Assembly: GCF_036327755.1 (NCBI RefSeq)
Contig: NZ_CP109596.1
Span: 1,054,001-1,118,000, forward strand
Reading direction: 5' to 3'
Length of the DNA: 64,000 bases
Origin: Nocardia sp. NBC_01503
GTDB taxonomy: Bacteria; Actinomycetota; Actinomycetes; Mycobacteriales; Mycobacteriaceae
Each line of letters opens with the position of its first letter. Position 1 is the first letter of the stretch. The position numbers and the translations under genes were made by a program. Below, in pieces: positions 1 through 9,173 of this stretch. Under the pieces are notes generated by a model, which was not told the origin of the DNA, made no database searches, and saw nothing but the letters and a program-made list of their open reading frames with translations.

Positions 1-528
1 CAGGCCAATGGCGATCTGCAACACATTGCGGGCGAAGATCCCGCGCGAGATCAGATAGGTGAGCCAGCCGAAAACCAACACCGACGCGCCGATGTGCACG
101 GAGTGCGATTGGCCCGTCAACCAGGTGCCGGACTCGCCGATCACCCAGATGATGGCGGTCGCCGCGAGCCCGCGGCCGATGCCGGTGAGCAGGGTCAGCA
201 GCCCGAGGACCAATACCGGGACGGTATTACCGATCAAATGCTCCCAATTGGCGTGCAGCACAGGACCGAAGAGAATGCCGTCCAAACCGTCGGCCTGACG
301 GGGCTTCACACCGCCCGCGGCGTCCAGGCTGTGATCGGTGACCGAGTCGACACCCTCTACCCCGTAGAGCAGAGCCGTAAACGCGAGAATGATCGCGATC
401 GCCCGCTGCCACAGCAGCTTCAGCACACTTCCGCCCTGCGCCGCGACCCCCGGGTTGGTCACCTGCCCGCGTAGTCGGGCGATCCGATCGGGATCGAATG
501 ACGCACCCACGCCGCCGCTGCCGCTCAT
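1..528 (-). CDS. rhomboid family intramembrane serine protease (partial, C-terminus outside window)
   Basis: A membrane protease expected to cut substrates within the lipid bilayer. The visible 176 residues start at an ATG preceded by a strong AGGAGG ribosome site. They hold a first hydrophobic helix (about residues 36-50), the L1-loop-like segment LHANWEHLIGN, further helices, and HIGASVLVFGW, whose Ser in the G-A-S motif is the expected nucleophile. The catalytic His of the later helix lies beyond the window edge. It is the last gene of the minus-strand cysM cluster, 96 bases after cysM, as Rv1337 follows cysM in M. tuberculosis. The substrate is unknown. Confidence 0.88.
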   Translation of the reverse strand, partial: MSGSGGVGASFDPDRIARLRGQVTNPGVAAQGGSVLKLLWQRAIAIILAFTALLYGVEGVDSVTDHSLDAAGGVKPRQADGLDGILFGPVLHANWEHLIGNTVPVLVLGLLTLLTGIGRGLAATAIIWVIGESGTWLTGQSHSVHIGASVLVFGWLTYLISRGIFARNVLQIAIGL

Positions 529-624
529 AGCCGGTTCCTCCTAGGCAAGCCCTGCCGTCGAGCGTACCGCCGCCCCTTCCGCACTGACCGGCGATGAGGT
601 GGCCGAGTGATCAGGAGACTCTGG

Positions 625-1587
<963 letters not shown>

Positions 1588-1887
1588 CTAGCGGACGCCG
1601 CCGACGGTGTCCGATGCGCCGCCTGCGACCGCCGGAAGAATGGTGACGGTGCCGCCCTCGGGCACCTCGGCCTCGAGTCCACCGGAGAAGCGCACATCCT
1701 CGTCATCGACGTAGATATTCACGTAACGGTTGAGCTTGCCGTCCTTGAGGAGCTTGTCCTTGAGACCGGTGTGGTTGGCGTCCAGGTCGTCGATGATCGC
1801 GGCCAGGGTCGCGCCCTCGGCTTGGACGCGCTTCTCACCACCGGTGAGGGTGCGCATGATGGTGGGGATGGAGACGGTGACCGGCAT
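1588..1887 (-). CDS. cysO: sulfur carrier protein CysO with an extended C-terminus
   Basis: A small ubiquitin-like (MoaD/ThiS fold) sulfur carrier of 99 residues. The start was placed at the ATG with an AAGGAG site 6-7 bases upstream; an in-frame upstream extension has no support. The core is very close to mycobacterial CysO: VNIYVDDEDVRFSGG at about 57-70 and VTILPAVAGG ending at residue 90. Mycobacterial CysO, from memory, stops at this diglycine, which is activated as a thiocarboxylate. Here nine residues (ASDTVGGVR) follow, so removal by the neighbouring JAMM protease Mec may be needed before activation. It lies between mec and cysM in one operon. Confidence 0.93.
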   Translation of the reverse strand: MPVTVSIPTIMRTLTGGEKRVQAEGATLAAIIDDLDANHTGLKDKLLKDGKLNRYVNIYVDDEDVRFSGGLEAEVPEGGTVTILPAVAGGASDTVGGVR

Positions 1888-1918
1888 TGGGGCTCCTTGG
1901 GTTTCCGGCGGAAGTTGT

Positions 1919-2368
1919 TCAGGCGTCGGCGGATTCGGGGTCCGACACAGCGCCGGAGTAGGCGGGCACGATCTCGATCGGCTCCTCGGTGACCACACCC
2001 TCGAGGATGCGGTAGCTGCGCAATTCGTGCTGTTCGGCATCTCGGGTGGAGATCAGCACGTAGTGCGCGTTGGGCTCGGACGCGTACGAGATATCGGTGC
2101 GGCTCGGGTACGCCTCGGTCGCGGTGTGCGAGTGGTAGACCACCACCGGCTCCTCGTCGGCATCGTCCATTTCGCGCCAGACGCGCAGCTGTTCACCGGA
2201 GTCGAAGCGGTAGAAGGTGGGTGAGCGCTCGGCATTCACCATGGCGACGAAGCGTTCGGGGCGATCGGAACCCTCGGGACCGGCGATGATGCCGCACGCC
2301 TCGTCCGGATGATCGGCGCGCGCGTGCGCGACCATTGCCTCCACCAGATCGGCCCTGATCACCAGCAC
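1919..2368 (-). CDS. mec: CysO-cysteine peptidase Mec (JAMM metalloprotease)
   Basis: A zinc isopeptidase-like hydrolase that releases cysteine from CysO-cysteine. The JAMM ligands are visible: the Glu in DEACGII near the N-terminus and YHSHTATEAYPSRTD, which gives the H-x-H-x(n)-S-x(2)-D signature. The C-terminal half (HYVLISTRD, LRSYRI) matches mycobacterial Mec closely. The start was set at the GTG reading VLVIRADLV because GGAAGGA lies 8 bases upstream. An in-frame GTG seven codons earlier (2389) is possible but lacks a ribosome site. The operon order is mec, cysO, cysM. If the CysO tail is real, Mec is the obvious enzyme to trim it. Confidence 0.93.
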   Translation of the reverse strand: MLVIRADLVEAMVAHARADHPDEACGIIAGPEGSDRPERFVAMVNAERSPTFYRFDSGEQLRVWREMDDADEEPVVVYHSHTATEAYPSRTDISYASEPNAHYVLISTRDAEQHELRSYRILEGVVTEEPIEIVPAYSGAVSDPESADA

Positions 2369-2517
2369 AGTTCGAATCCTTCCGCTCACCGCTCGACGCG
2401 GCGCAGGAATGCGGACGGTCGAAACGCTGTCGTCAACAGGTCAGAATATTCACCTATTCCCGGCGGCCGAGATCACACCCCCGGCTGCCCGGGCGCGCTT
2501 CGAGCTCGACACCAAGA

Positions 2518-3579
2518 TCAGACTCCGAACAACTCCGCATAGGAAGGGATTTCGGCCAGCGAGGTAGCCGAGAGGATGGCGTCGACTATGGCGCGCTCCA
2601 CACAGACCGCGGCGGCGGTGCAGAGTTGGTCGAGCAGGAGCAGGTCGGCGGGGAAGGCCGGGGGCAGCGGGAAGGTCGGGGCCGGGTTCGCGGTACCGGT
2701 GGCCAAGGCGAAGAGGGTGTCGCCATCGAGGGGTGAGTGGGCCGGGCGGATGGCTCGGGCCAGACCGTCGTGCGCGGTGGTTGCCATGCGACGGCAGGCC
2801 GATGGGTCCAGGGCCGCGTCGGTGGCGATCACGCCGATGGTCGTGTTCAGGACCGTGCCCTTCACGGGGAGGGCGTTCGCGGCGGCCAGGCGCTCGGGAT
2901 CGGCGGGGTGCAGGCCGAAATGTTCCGGGCCGTCGGTGCCCGCGCCCCAGGGCAATCCGGTGCGCGGGTCGAAGACCGAGCCGACGGGGTTGGCGACTAT
3001 CAACGCGCCCACCGTGATTCCGGCGGCGGGACCGTCGGTGAAGCGCACCGAGGCCGTGCCGACGCCGCCTTTGATGGAGCCCGCCCGCGCTCCGGCACCG
3101 GCACCCACTGAGCCACGGGCGAATTCGGGCGCGGCGGCCTCTGCGGCGAGGAAGCCGAAATCGGTGGTGGGGCGAATGTTCCACGCGCCCACCGGAAGAT
3201 CGAAGATCACCGCACCGGGCACGATCGGCACCACCCGACCGGGATCGGCCGGATCCATCGGGATGCCCTCTTGGTGCTCCTCCAGCCAGCGCATCACGCC
3301 GTCGGCGGCGGCGAGGCCGTAAGCGCTTCCGCCGGTGAGCAATACGGCATTCACCTGGCGCACGGTATTGCCGGGATCGAGCAGATCGGTCTCGCGGGTG
3401 CCGGGTCCGCCGCCGCGCACATCCACCGAGGCGGTCGCGCCGCCGGGGACGCGGACGACGGTGCAGCCGGTGGCCGCGCCGGAGCCGAGGGTGGCCGTCG
3501 GGTCGATCTCGTGATGGTGCCCGACCAGCACGCCCGCCACATCGGTGATCGAATTGTTCGGTCCCGCAATATTGTTCAC
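2518..3579 (-). CDS. P1 (S58/DmpA-NylC) family autoprocessing peptidase
   Basis: A member of the N-terminal-nucleophile P1 family (DmpA, NylC; Rv1333 in M. tuberculosis). These enzymes cleave themselves into two chains and then act as aminopeptidases or amide hydrolases. The early sequence DVAGVLVGHHHEIDP, the glycine-rich VDVRGGGPGTRETDLL, LLTGGSAYGL and GSIKGGVGTAS are family hallmarks. The probable self-cleavage site is N-T in VLNTTIGVIATDA (about residues 245-246), as in NylC, giving a Thr nucleophile. The start was chosen at the second GTG because GGAGGT lies 7 bases upstream of it but abuts the first (3588). Its natural substrate is unknown. Confidence 0.88.
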   Translation of the reverse strand: MNNIAGPNNSITDVAGVLVGHHHEIDPTATLGSGAATGCTVVRVPGGATASVDVRGGGPGTRETDLLDPGNTVRQVNAVLLTGGSAYGLAAADGVMRWLEEHQEGIPMDPADPGRVVPIVPGAVIFDLPVGAWNIRPTTDFGFLAAEAAAPEFARGSVGAGAGARAGSIKGGVGTASVRFTDGPAAGITVGALIVANPVGSVFDPRTGLPWGAGTDGPEHFGLHPADPERLAAANALPVKGTVLNTTIGVIATDAALDPSACRRMATTAHDGLARAIRPAHSPLDGDTLFALATGTANPAPTFPLPPAFPADLLLLDQLCTAAAVCVERAIVDAILSATSLAEIPSYAELFGV

Positions 3580-3615
3580 GGCACGCACCTCCGAGGGCGA
3601 GGGTAATCCGGGCGG

Positions 3616-4218
3616 CTAGGGCATGAGTGCTTGCAGCAGCGAATCCTGCATCCAGGTGAGCCAGTGGTAGACGTCCAGGCTGGGGGCGCGCGGATCGTCC
3701 TCGTCCAGATGGTCGGGCGTATCGGCATTGATATCCAGGGCCGTGCCCAGTGCCAGGCGCACATCGTTGAGGGCGTTGAGCCAGTGATCGGCCTGCTCGG
3801 GGGTGAGCACGATCTTGCCGCCCTGCGGCGGGAGGGTCTCCAGGATCACCAGTCCGGCGGCGACCTTGGTCTCGATGATGTCGGGTTCGTGCAGGCCGCG
3901 CAGGGCGCTGTTGAGATCGGCGCGATCGGCGTCCGGGGAGCCGGGCTCGCTGCGATGGAAATCGGGCAGCAGTCGCGCGAGTCGTGGATCATCGGGCGGG
4001 GTGGTGTTGCCCGGCTGTAACCCGGTGAGCGCGGCCAGATCGTCCTCGGGGGCCGACCGGGCTCGGTCGGTGAGTAGTCCGGTCACCGCGCCCACCAGCG
4101 AGCGCAGTACCTCCGCCTCGTGGGCGTCCATTTCCGAACGGAGTTTCAGCCCGCCCAGGGAGTTCTTTCTGCTCCACTTCCGCACGGGTTCACCGTAGTC
4201 GCCCGGGTCACTGGTCAC
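3616..4218 (-). CDS. DUF2017 protein (Rv1332-like)
   Basis: A 200-residue actinobacterial protein of the DUF2017 family, always found beside clpS. It opens with a basic segment ([15 protein letters not shown]) and then the conserved helix [16 protein letters not shown]. The C-terminus carries [20 protein letters not shown] and a tryptophan-containing helix [17 protein letters not shown]. No enzymatic motif is visible. The GTG start overlaps the end of clpS by 11 bases, so the two genes are co-translated, and a role linked to Clp proteolysis is plausible but only inferred. Some databases call the family transcriptional regulators, without support visible here. Confidence 0.85.
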   Translation of the reverse strand: MTSDPGDYGEPVRKWSRKNSLGGLKLRSEMDAHEAEVLRSLVGAVTGLLTDRARSAPEDDLAALTGLQPGNTTPPDDPRLARLLPDFHRSEPGSPDADRADLNSALRGLHEPDIIETKVAAGLVILETLPPQGGKIVLTPEQADHWLNALNDVRLALGTALDINADTPDHLDEDDPRAPSLDVYHWLTWMQDSLLQALMP

Positions 4219-4585
4219 GCTGCATGGTCGCCCATAGTCCGGCCGCGTGCAGGCGTTGCACGTCGTGTTCCATCTTGTCGCGGGATCCCGACGACACGGC
4301 GGCCCTGCCCTCGTTGTGGACCTGCAGCATGAGCTCGGTTGCCTTGGCTTTGCTATAGCCGAAGAGCTTTTGGAAGATGTAGGTCACGTAATGCATGAGG
4401 TTGACCGGATCGTCCCAAACGACCGTTACCCACGGGCGGTCCTCCGCCTCCAGGATCTCGGTGTATTCGATCGCCTCCGGCATGGCCTGCGAGGCCCCCA
4501 GTACCACCCGTGCCGCCGATACCGTCCCATTCACGCCGACCGGACCGGCGGCAATCCGGACAGCATCTTCTGTGCACAGACCCAT
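4208..4585 (-). CDS. clpS: ATP-dependent Clp protease adaptor ClpS
   Basis: The adaptor that delivers N-degron substrates to ClpAP/ClpCP. The core domain (residues about 50-125) has the hallmark [18 protein letters not shown], in which the Asp-Asp-Pro-Val-Asn and Met bind the N-terminal residue. [19 protein letters not shown] and the C-terminal [11 protein letters not shown] follow. The ATG at 4585 is supported by a TACCCT box ending 7 bases upstream, a leaderless arrangement. A shorter start at 4483 ([11 protein letters not shown]) remains possible, since the first 35 residues are not conserved. It heads the minus-strand series clpS, DUF2017, peptidase. Confidence 0.93.
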   Translation of the reverse strand: MGLCTEDAVRIAAGPVGVNGTVSAARVVLGASQAMPEAIEYTEILEAEDRPWVTVVWDDPVNLMHYVTYIFQKLFGYSKAKATELMLQVHNEGRAAVSSGSRDKMEHDVQRLHAAGLWATMQRDQ

Positions 4586-4592
4586 AACGTCC

Positions 4593-4598
4593 AGGGTA
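4593..4598 (-). promoter_or_regulatory. candidate leaderless -10 box of clpS (TACCCT)
   Basis: TACCCT on the minus strand ends exactly 7 bases before the clpS ATG, so the transcript would begin at or near the start codon. Confidence 0.5.
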
Positions 4599-4621
4599 CG
4601 ACTCGGCTCTGTTTATTTCGC

Positions 4622-4730
4622 CCTCCGCTTCGCTACGGGCGGGGTTCGCGGCCCCGGGAGTCTCGGTTCTTCCCTCCCTCCGCTTCGCTCCCCCGCTCCA
4701 CTCGGTCCAGAACCGAGACGGGCCGCGAAC
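4622..4730 (+). repeat. dispersed hairpin repeat, family A, copy 1
   Basis: A two-part stem around a pyrimidine-rich loop. The outer arm is 4644-4654 against 4720-4730 (GTTCGCGGCCC with its complement). The inner arm is 4660-4670 against 4709-4719 (GTCTCGGTTCT with its complement). A 38-base loop holds CCTCCGCTTCGCTCCCCC, and the flank 4622-4634 carries the same CCTCCGCTTCGCT unit. Related copies lie at 15581-15696 and 50215-50326. It fills the clpS-pncB gap and ends just before pncB. Confidence 0.85.
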
Positions 4731-4763
4731 ATGGTGGTGGAGCCTCTTCTCGGGCTCTCGACT

Positions 4764-4769
4764 TACAGT
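4764..4769 (+). promoter_or_regulatory. candidate leaderless -10 box of pncB (TACAGT)
   Basis: TACAGT is followed after 6 bases by the in-frame GTG at 4776. This favours that start over the ATG at 4731, which abuts the end of repeat copy 1. Confidence 0.5.
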
Positions 4770-4775
4770 GTGAGC

Positions 4776-6092
4776 GTGACGATCGTTGACGGGGTCGAAA
4801 GCACCGCGCTGCTCACCGACCAGTACGAGTTGACCATGCTCGCCGCGGCGCTGGCCGACGGATCGGGGCAGCGGCAGTGCAGCTTCGAGGTGTTCGCCCG
4901 CAGGTTGCCGCATGGGCGCAGGTACGGCGTGGTGGCCGGGACCGGGCGGCTGCTCGACGCGCTGCGCGAATTCCGTTTCGGGGAGCCCGAACTCGCGATC
5001 GTCGGCGGATTCCTGGACGCGGACACCGTGGCGTGGCTGCGCGACTATCGGTTCAGCGGGGATATCGACGGATATCGCGAGGGTGAGCTCTACTTCCCCG
5101 GCTCCCCCATCCTCACCGTGCGCGGCACCTTCGCCGAATGCGTACTGCTGGAGACTCTCGCACTCTCGATCTACAACCACGACAGCGCGATCGCCGCGGC
5201 GGCCGCGCGCATGGTGAGCGCCGCCGCCGGGCGTCGCATGATCGAAATGGGTTCGCGCCGAACACATGAGCTCGCCGCACCGTCGGCCTCGCGCGCCGCG
5301 TACCTGGCGGGACTGGACGCCACCTCCAACCTGGAAGCCGTGCGTAGCTTCGGTGTTCCGGGCGCGGGCACCAGTGCGCACGCATTCACCTTGCTGCACA
5401 GCGGATCCGACGGCGAACACGAGGCCGACGCCTTCCGCAGCCAGATCGCCGCGCTGGGCGTGGGCACCACCCTGCTGGTGGACACCTTCGACATCACCCG
5501 CGGCGTGGCCACCGCCATCGAAGTGGCCGGAACCGAATTGGGCGGTGTGCGAATCGATTCCGGTGATCTCGGGGTGCTGGCGGGGCAGGTCCGCAAACAG
5601 CTCGACGCGCTCGGCGCCACCCGCACCCGCATTGTGGTGTCGGGAGATCTGGACGAATACGCGATCGCCGCACTGCGCGCCGAACCCGTGGACGTCTACG
5701 GCGTGGGCACCTCCCTGGTCACCGGATCCGGCGCGCCGACCGCCGGAATGGTCTACAAACTGGTCGAGGTCGAGGGCGTCCCGGTGGCGAAACGCAGCTC
5801 CCACAAGGAATCTCGCGGCGGCACCAAGAAAGCCGTGCGCCTGTCCCGCTCCACCGGCACCCTCGTGGAGGAGATCGTCTACCCGGCTACGGGCACCCGG
5901 CCCGAACCGAACGGCTATCAGGTTCGGGATCTGCAAGTCGCTCTGGTGCGCGGCGGCAAGGTACTGGACGATCAGCCGACCCTGCAGGAGAGCCGCGCAC
6001 TCGTCGCACAGGGATTGATCAGCCTGCCCTGGGAGGGTCTCAAGCTCTCCGCCGGCGAGCCCGCCATTCCCACCACCTTCATCAGCCACTGA
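4776..6092 (+). CDS. pncB: nicotinate phosphoribosyltransferase
   Basis: Converts nicotinate and PRPP to nicotinate mononucleotide in the Preiss-Handler route of NAD salvage. Family features include LLTDQYELTML at the N-terminus, GSRRTHEL, VRIDSGDLG and VVSGDLDEY (phosphate and ribose contacts), VDVYGVGTSLVTG, and KRSSHKES near the C-terminus. The chosen GTG gives 438 residues, close to mycobacterial PncB1. An in-frame ATG at 4731 would add 15 residues, but it abuts a repeat element and lacks a ribosome site. A hairpin terminator follows. The next gene, pncA, makes its substrate, so the pair forms a nicotinamide recycling unit. Confidence 0.95.
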   Translation: MTIVDGVESTALLTDQYELTMLAAALADGSGQRQCSFEVFARRLPHGRRYGVVAGTGRLLDALREFRFGEPELAIVGGFLDADTVAWLRDYRFSGDIDGYREGELYFPGSPILTVRGTFAECVLLETLALSIYNHDSAIAAAAARMVSAAAGRRMIEMGSRRTHELAAPSASRAAYLAGLDATSNLEAVRSFGVPGAGTSAHAFTLLHSGSDGEHEADAFRSQIAALGVGTTLLVDTFDITRGVATAIEVAGTELGGVRIDSGDLGVLAGQVRKQLDALGATRTRIVVSGDLDEYAIAALRAEPVDVYGVGTSLVTGSGAPTAGMVYKLVEVEGVPVAKRSSHKESRGGTKKAVRLSRSTGTLVEEIVYPATGTRPEPNGYQVRDLQVALVRGGKVLDDQPTLQESRALVAQGLISLPWEGLKLSAGEPAIPTTFISH

Positions 6093-6157
6093 CCTGCAGG
6101 CGTGAAAGTCGTCACCCGCCCTCGTCACTCCGGGTGACATGCCACGCCGCAGGTCAG
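6089..6157 (+). terminator. nested hairpin after pncB
   Basis: The outer arms at 6089-6104 and 6143-6157 (CTGACCTGCAGGCGTG against CACGCCGCAGGTCAG, near-perfect) enclose an 8-bp stem, 6111-6118 with 6131-6138 (GTCACCCG/CGGGTGAC). The left arm overlaps the pncB stop codon. No T-run follows, so it may slow readthrough rather than act as a classical intrinsic terminator. Confidence 0.5.
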
Positions 6158-6301
6158 TAGCCGAACGCCGACCGAACCCGCGCGCCGAGCCCCGCAAGTC
6201 GGGGGCCGGCTCCGCCGGATGGCGGCCTCGGCAGGTCGGGCGGCACAATGCGATACGAGCGCGAACCGGCACGGTTCGCCCCGGCCGCCCGGGAGGTCAT
6301 C

Positions 6302-6871
6302 ATGAGCCGAGCCCTGATCGTCGTCGACGTACAGAACGATTTCTGCGAAGGCGGTTCGCTCGCTGTCGCGGGCGGTGCGGCGGTGGCCGAGCGCATTACC
6401 GAATACCTCGGCGTCTCCGACTACACCGCGGTGGTCGCCACCCGCGACTTCCACATCGATCCGGGTGCGCACTTCTCCGAGAACCCGGACTACGTCGACA
6501 CCTGGCCGCCGCACTGCCGAGTCGGCACGCCCGGCGCGGACTTCCACCCGGGACTCGACACGTCGCCGATCCAGGAGGTCTTCTCCAAGGGCGCGTACAC
6601 CGCCGCCTACTCCGGCTTCGAAGGCACCGCCTCCGACGGCTCCACCACCCTCGCCGAGTGGCTGCGCGCCCACGCCATCGACGCCGTCGATGTCTGCGGC
6701 ATAGCCACCGATCACTGCGTCCGCGCCACCGCCATGGACGCCCGCGCCGCCGGCTTCGAGACCCGCGTTCTGCTCGGCCTCACCGCCGCCGTGTCCCCCG
6801 CCACTTTGGAAACCGCCCTCGACAAACTCCGCGCATCGGGCGTCGAACTCGCGGGAACCATGGAGAGCTGA
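6302..6871 (+). CDS. pncA: nicotinamidase / pyrazinamidase
   Basis: Hydrolyses nicotinamide to nicotinate and ammonia; in mycobacteria it also activates pyrazinamide. The catalytic triad is D9 (IVVDVQNDFCEGG), K96 (VFSKGAYT) and C139 (GIATDHCVRATA). The metal ligands are D49, H51, H57 and H71 (ATRDFHIDPGAHF, WPPHC). Numbering is almost identical to M. tuberculosis PncA. The ATG has GGAGGT 6 bases upstream; an earlier in-frame ATG at 6248 has no such site. It follows pncB on the same strand, whereas pncA is elsewhere in M. tuberculosis. Confidence 0.96.
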   Translation: MSRALIVVDVQNDFCEGGSLAVAGGAAVAERITEYLGVSDYTAVVATRDFHIDPGAHFSENPDYVDTWPPHCRVGTPGADFHPGLDTSPIQEVFSKGAYTAAYSGFEGTASDGSTTLAEWLRAHAIDAVDVCGIATDHCVRATAMDARAAGFETRVLLGLTAAVSPATLETALDKLRASGVELAGTMES

Positions 6872-6928
6872 GCCGCTTCACCTGCGGTTCCCACGCGCTG
6901 ATGGCTGAATGCGAGCGGGATCTGCCAC

Positions 6929-6959
6929 CGTGGATCCCGGCCACAAGCACGCCGGGATG
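6929..6959 (+). repeat. half-copy of dispersed repeat family B
   Basis: The segment GTGGATCCCGGCC followed by GCCGGGATG resembles the right half of the large inverted repeat at 26201-26274. It lies in the pncA-dinG gap, which holds no gene between 6872 and 7093. Confidence 0.6.
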
Positions 6960-7093
6960 ATGCGGCGCGACCATCCGCCCCCGAACGCGACGCGAGCATC
7001 CCCGCCACGCGACGCGACCGTCCCGGGCGGCGGGGCAGGCCCCTGGGCGGTGGGCCCACCGAGGTTTGCGCGCGGGTTGTCGGCGAGGGGCAG

Positions 7094-7099
7094 TAACCT
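7094..7099 (+). promoter_or_regulatory. candidate leaderless -10 box of dinG (TAACCT)
   Basis: TAACCT ends 7 bases before the GTG at 7107, where homology with mycobacterial DinG begins. Longer in-frame starts would read through repeat sequence. Confidence 0.5.
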
Positions 7100-7106
7100 G
7101 GCCGTC

Positions 7107-9173
7107 GTGCCTGAACTCCCTCCCGTACCGAAGCTGTTGGCCACCGCAGTCCAGGCCCTCGGGGGTAAGGAGCGCAAGGGGCAGCAGACCATGTCCGCGG
7201 CCGTGGCGCATTCGATCGATACCGGCGAACATCTCGCCGTGCAGGCGGGGACGGGTACGGGTAAGTCGCTGGCCTATCTGGTGCCGAGTCTGCGGCATGC
7301 GGTGCGGACCGGGCGGACCGTGGTGGTGTCGACGGCGACGATCGCATTGCAGCGGCAGCTGGTGGACCGGGATCTGCCGCGTTTGAGCCAGGCGCTGGCG
7401 GAGCCGCTGGGGCGGGTGGCGCAGTTCGCGATTCTCAAGGGGCGCAACAACTATCTGTGCCTGAACAAGATCAATAGCGCTATTCCGGATGAGCCCGCCG
7501 AGGCGGAGTTGTTCGACGCCTTCGCCATTTCCCGGCTCGGGCGCGAGGTACAGCGACTGCACGAATGGGTCTCCGATACCGAGACCGGGGATCGTGACGA
7601 GTTGACCCCGGGGGTGAGCGATCGCGCCTGGCGGCAGGTGAGCGTGAGTTCGCGTGAGTGCCTTGGCAAGTCGCGCTGCCCGTTCGGTCAGGACTGCTTC
7701 GCGGAGAAGGCCCGTGCCGAGTCCGGGGCCGCGGATGTGGTGGTCACCAATCACGCACTGCTGGCCATCGACGCCATCAGCGGGATCCAGGTGCTGCCCG
7801 AGCACGATGTGGTCGTCATCGACGAGGCGCACGAACTCGTCGACCGGGTCACCGGCGTCGCCACGGCGGAGCTTTCGACGGCCTCGATCAGCGCCGCCGC
7901 CAAGCGCTGCACCAAACTCATCGACGAGCAGGAGGTGGACCGGCTCGAGGGCGCGGCCGAGGCCTGGCACACCCTGCTCGACGAACTCGCCCCCGGCCGC
8001 TGGGATCGCCTACCCGACGGCGCCGCACCGGTTTTGGCGCTCATCCGCGATGCCGCCTGGAATGCGCGCACCGCGCTGGCCCCGCAGGGCGCGGTGAACA
8101 ACGCGCAGGCCGATCCCGAGGGCGCGGCCGCCCGCAATCAGGCCGTGGCCGCCATCGAGGAGGTGCACGATGCCGCGGTGCGCGTGCTCACCACCTACGA
8201 GGAGCCCGATCCGGCGGCGCACCGCGATGTCATCTGGCTGGCGGTGGACGAGATGCGCGGTGTCCCGCGCCGCACTCTGCATATGGCTCCGCTGTCGGTG
8301 GGCGGACTGCTGCGCAGTCGCCTCTTCGCCACCGCCACGGTGGTTTTGACCTCGGCGACGCTTCAGGTCGGTGGCTCCTTCGACAATCTGGCGGTCACCT
8401 GGGGGCTGCCGCCGAAGTCCTCGGCCAAGGTCGATCCGGCGCTGGCGAGCGGTATCGAGGCTCCGGCCGATGATGCCAAGATGCGCTGGAATTCGGTCGA
8501 TGTGGGTTCGCCGTTCGATCACGCGAAATCCGGAATCCTTTATGTGGCAAAGCATTTGCCAGCTCCCGGCCGTGACGGTCTGCCCACCGCCTATCTCGAT
8601 GAGATCGAACGGCTGATCATCGCGGCCAATGGCCGCACCCTCGGGCTGTTCTCCTCCATGCGAGCGGCCAAGGCCGCCACCGAAATTCTGCGTGAACGCC
8701 TGGATACCCCCGTGCTGTGCCAGGGCGATGACGCCACCGGCGCACTCGTGAAGAAATTCGCGGAGGATCCGGAAACCTCACTCTTCGGCACCCTTTCGCT
8801 GTGGCAGGGCGTGGATGTGCCGGGCCCGTCGCTGAGTCTGGTGATCCTGGACCGGATTCCGTTCCCGCGCCCGGATGATCCGCTGCTCATAGCGCGTCAG
8901 CGCGCGGTGGAATCGCGGGGCGGTAATGGATTTCTCGCGGTGGCCGCGAATCACGCGGCGCTGTTGTTGGCGCAGGGCACGGGCCGACTGCTGCGCAGTG
9001 TGGATGATCGCGGTGTAATCGCTATTCTGGATTCGCGTCTCGCGACCGCCAGATATGGCGGATATTTGCGCGCGTCACTACCGCCCTATTGGGAAACGTC
9101 CGATCCGCAGGTGGTGACAAAGGCTTTGGAGCGTTTGACCCAAAGTGTTTCGCAGAACAAAACACCCGTGTGA
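7107..9173 (+). CDS. dinG: DinG-family ATP-dependent DNA helicase
   Basis: A superfamily 2, XPD/DinG-type helicase of 688 residues (Rv1329c orthologue), expected to unwind damaged or structured DNA 5' to 3'. Walker A is AGTGTGKSLAYL (K53) and the DEAH box begins at D239 in VVVIDEAHEL. Four cysteines expected to hold an iron-sulfur cluster are visible: one in NYLCLNKI and three in ECLGKSRCPFGQDC. C-terminal helicase motifs include LFSSMRAAK, GTLSLWQGVDVPG, DRIPFPRPDDP and QGTGRLLR. The GTG start is supported by a TAACCT box and by where homology begins. The gene is followed by a hairpin. Confidence 0.93.
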   Translation: MPELPPVPKLLATAVQALGGKERKGQQTMSAAVAHSIDTGEHLAVQAGTGTGKSLAYLVPSLRHAVRTGRTVVVSTATIALQRQLVDRDLPRLSQALAEPLGRVAQFAILKGRNNYLCLNKINSAIPDEPAEAELFDAFAISRLGREVQRLHEWVSDTETGDRDELTPGVSDRAWRQVSVSSRECLGKSRCPFGQDCFAEKARAESGAADVVVTNHALLAIDAISGIQVLPEHDVVVIDEAHELVDRVTGVATAELSTASISAAAKRCTKLIDEQEVDRLEGAAEAWHTLLDELAPGRWDRLPDGAAPVLALIRDAAWNARTALAPQGAVNNAQADPEGAAARNQAVAAIEEVHDAAVRVLTTYEEPDPAAHRDVIWLAVDEMRGVPRRTLHMAPLSVGGLLRSRLFATATVVLTSATLQVGGSFDNLAVTWGLPPKSSAKVDPALASGIEAPADDAKMRWNSVDVGSPFDHAKSGILYVAKHLPAPGRDGLPTAYLDEIERLIIAANGRTLGLFSSMRAAKAATEILRERLDTPVLCQGDDATGALVKKFAEDPETSLFGTLSLWQGVDVPGPSLSLVILDRIPFPRPDDPLLIARQRAVESRGGNGFLAVAANHAALLLAQGTGRLLRSVDDRGVIAILDSRLATARYGGYLRASLPPYWETSDPQVVTKALERLTQSVSQNKTPV

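Noticed and set aside
4353..6272. A 639-codon open frame on the minus strand opposite pncB
   Set aside because: Low-complexity Gly/Arg/His-rich translation, antisense to conserved pncB, and running through clpS and the repeat.
6909..7106. N-terminal extension of dinG by 66 residues
   Set aside because: It reads through the family B half-repeat; a TAACCT box and homology both place the start at 7107.
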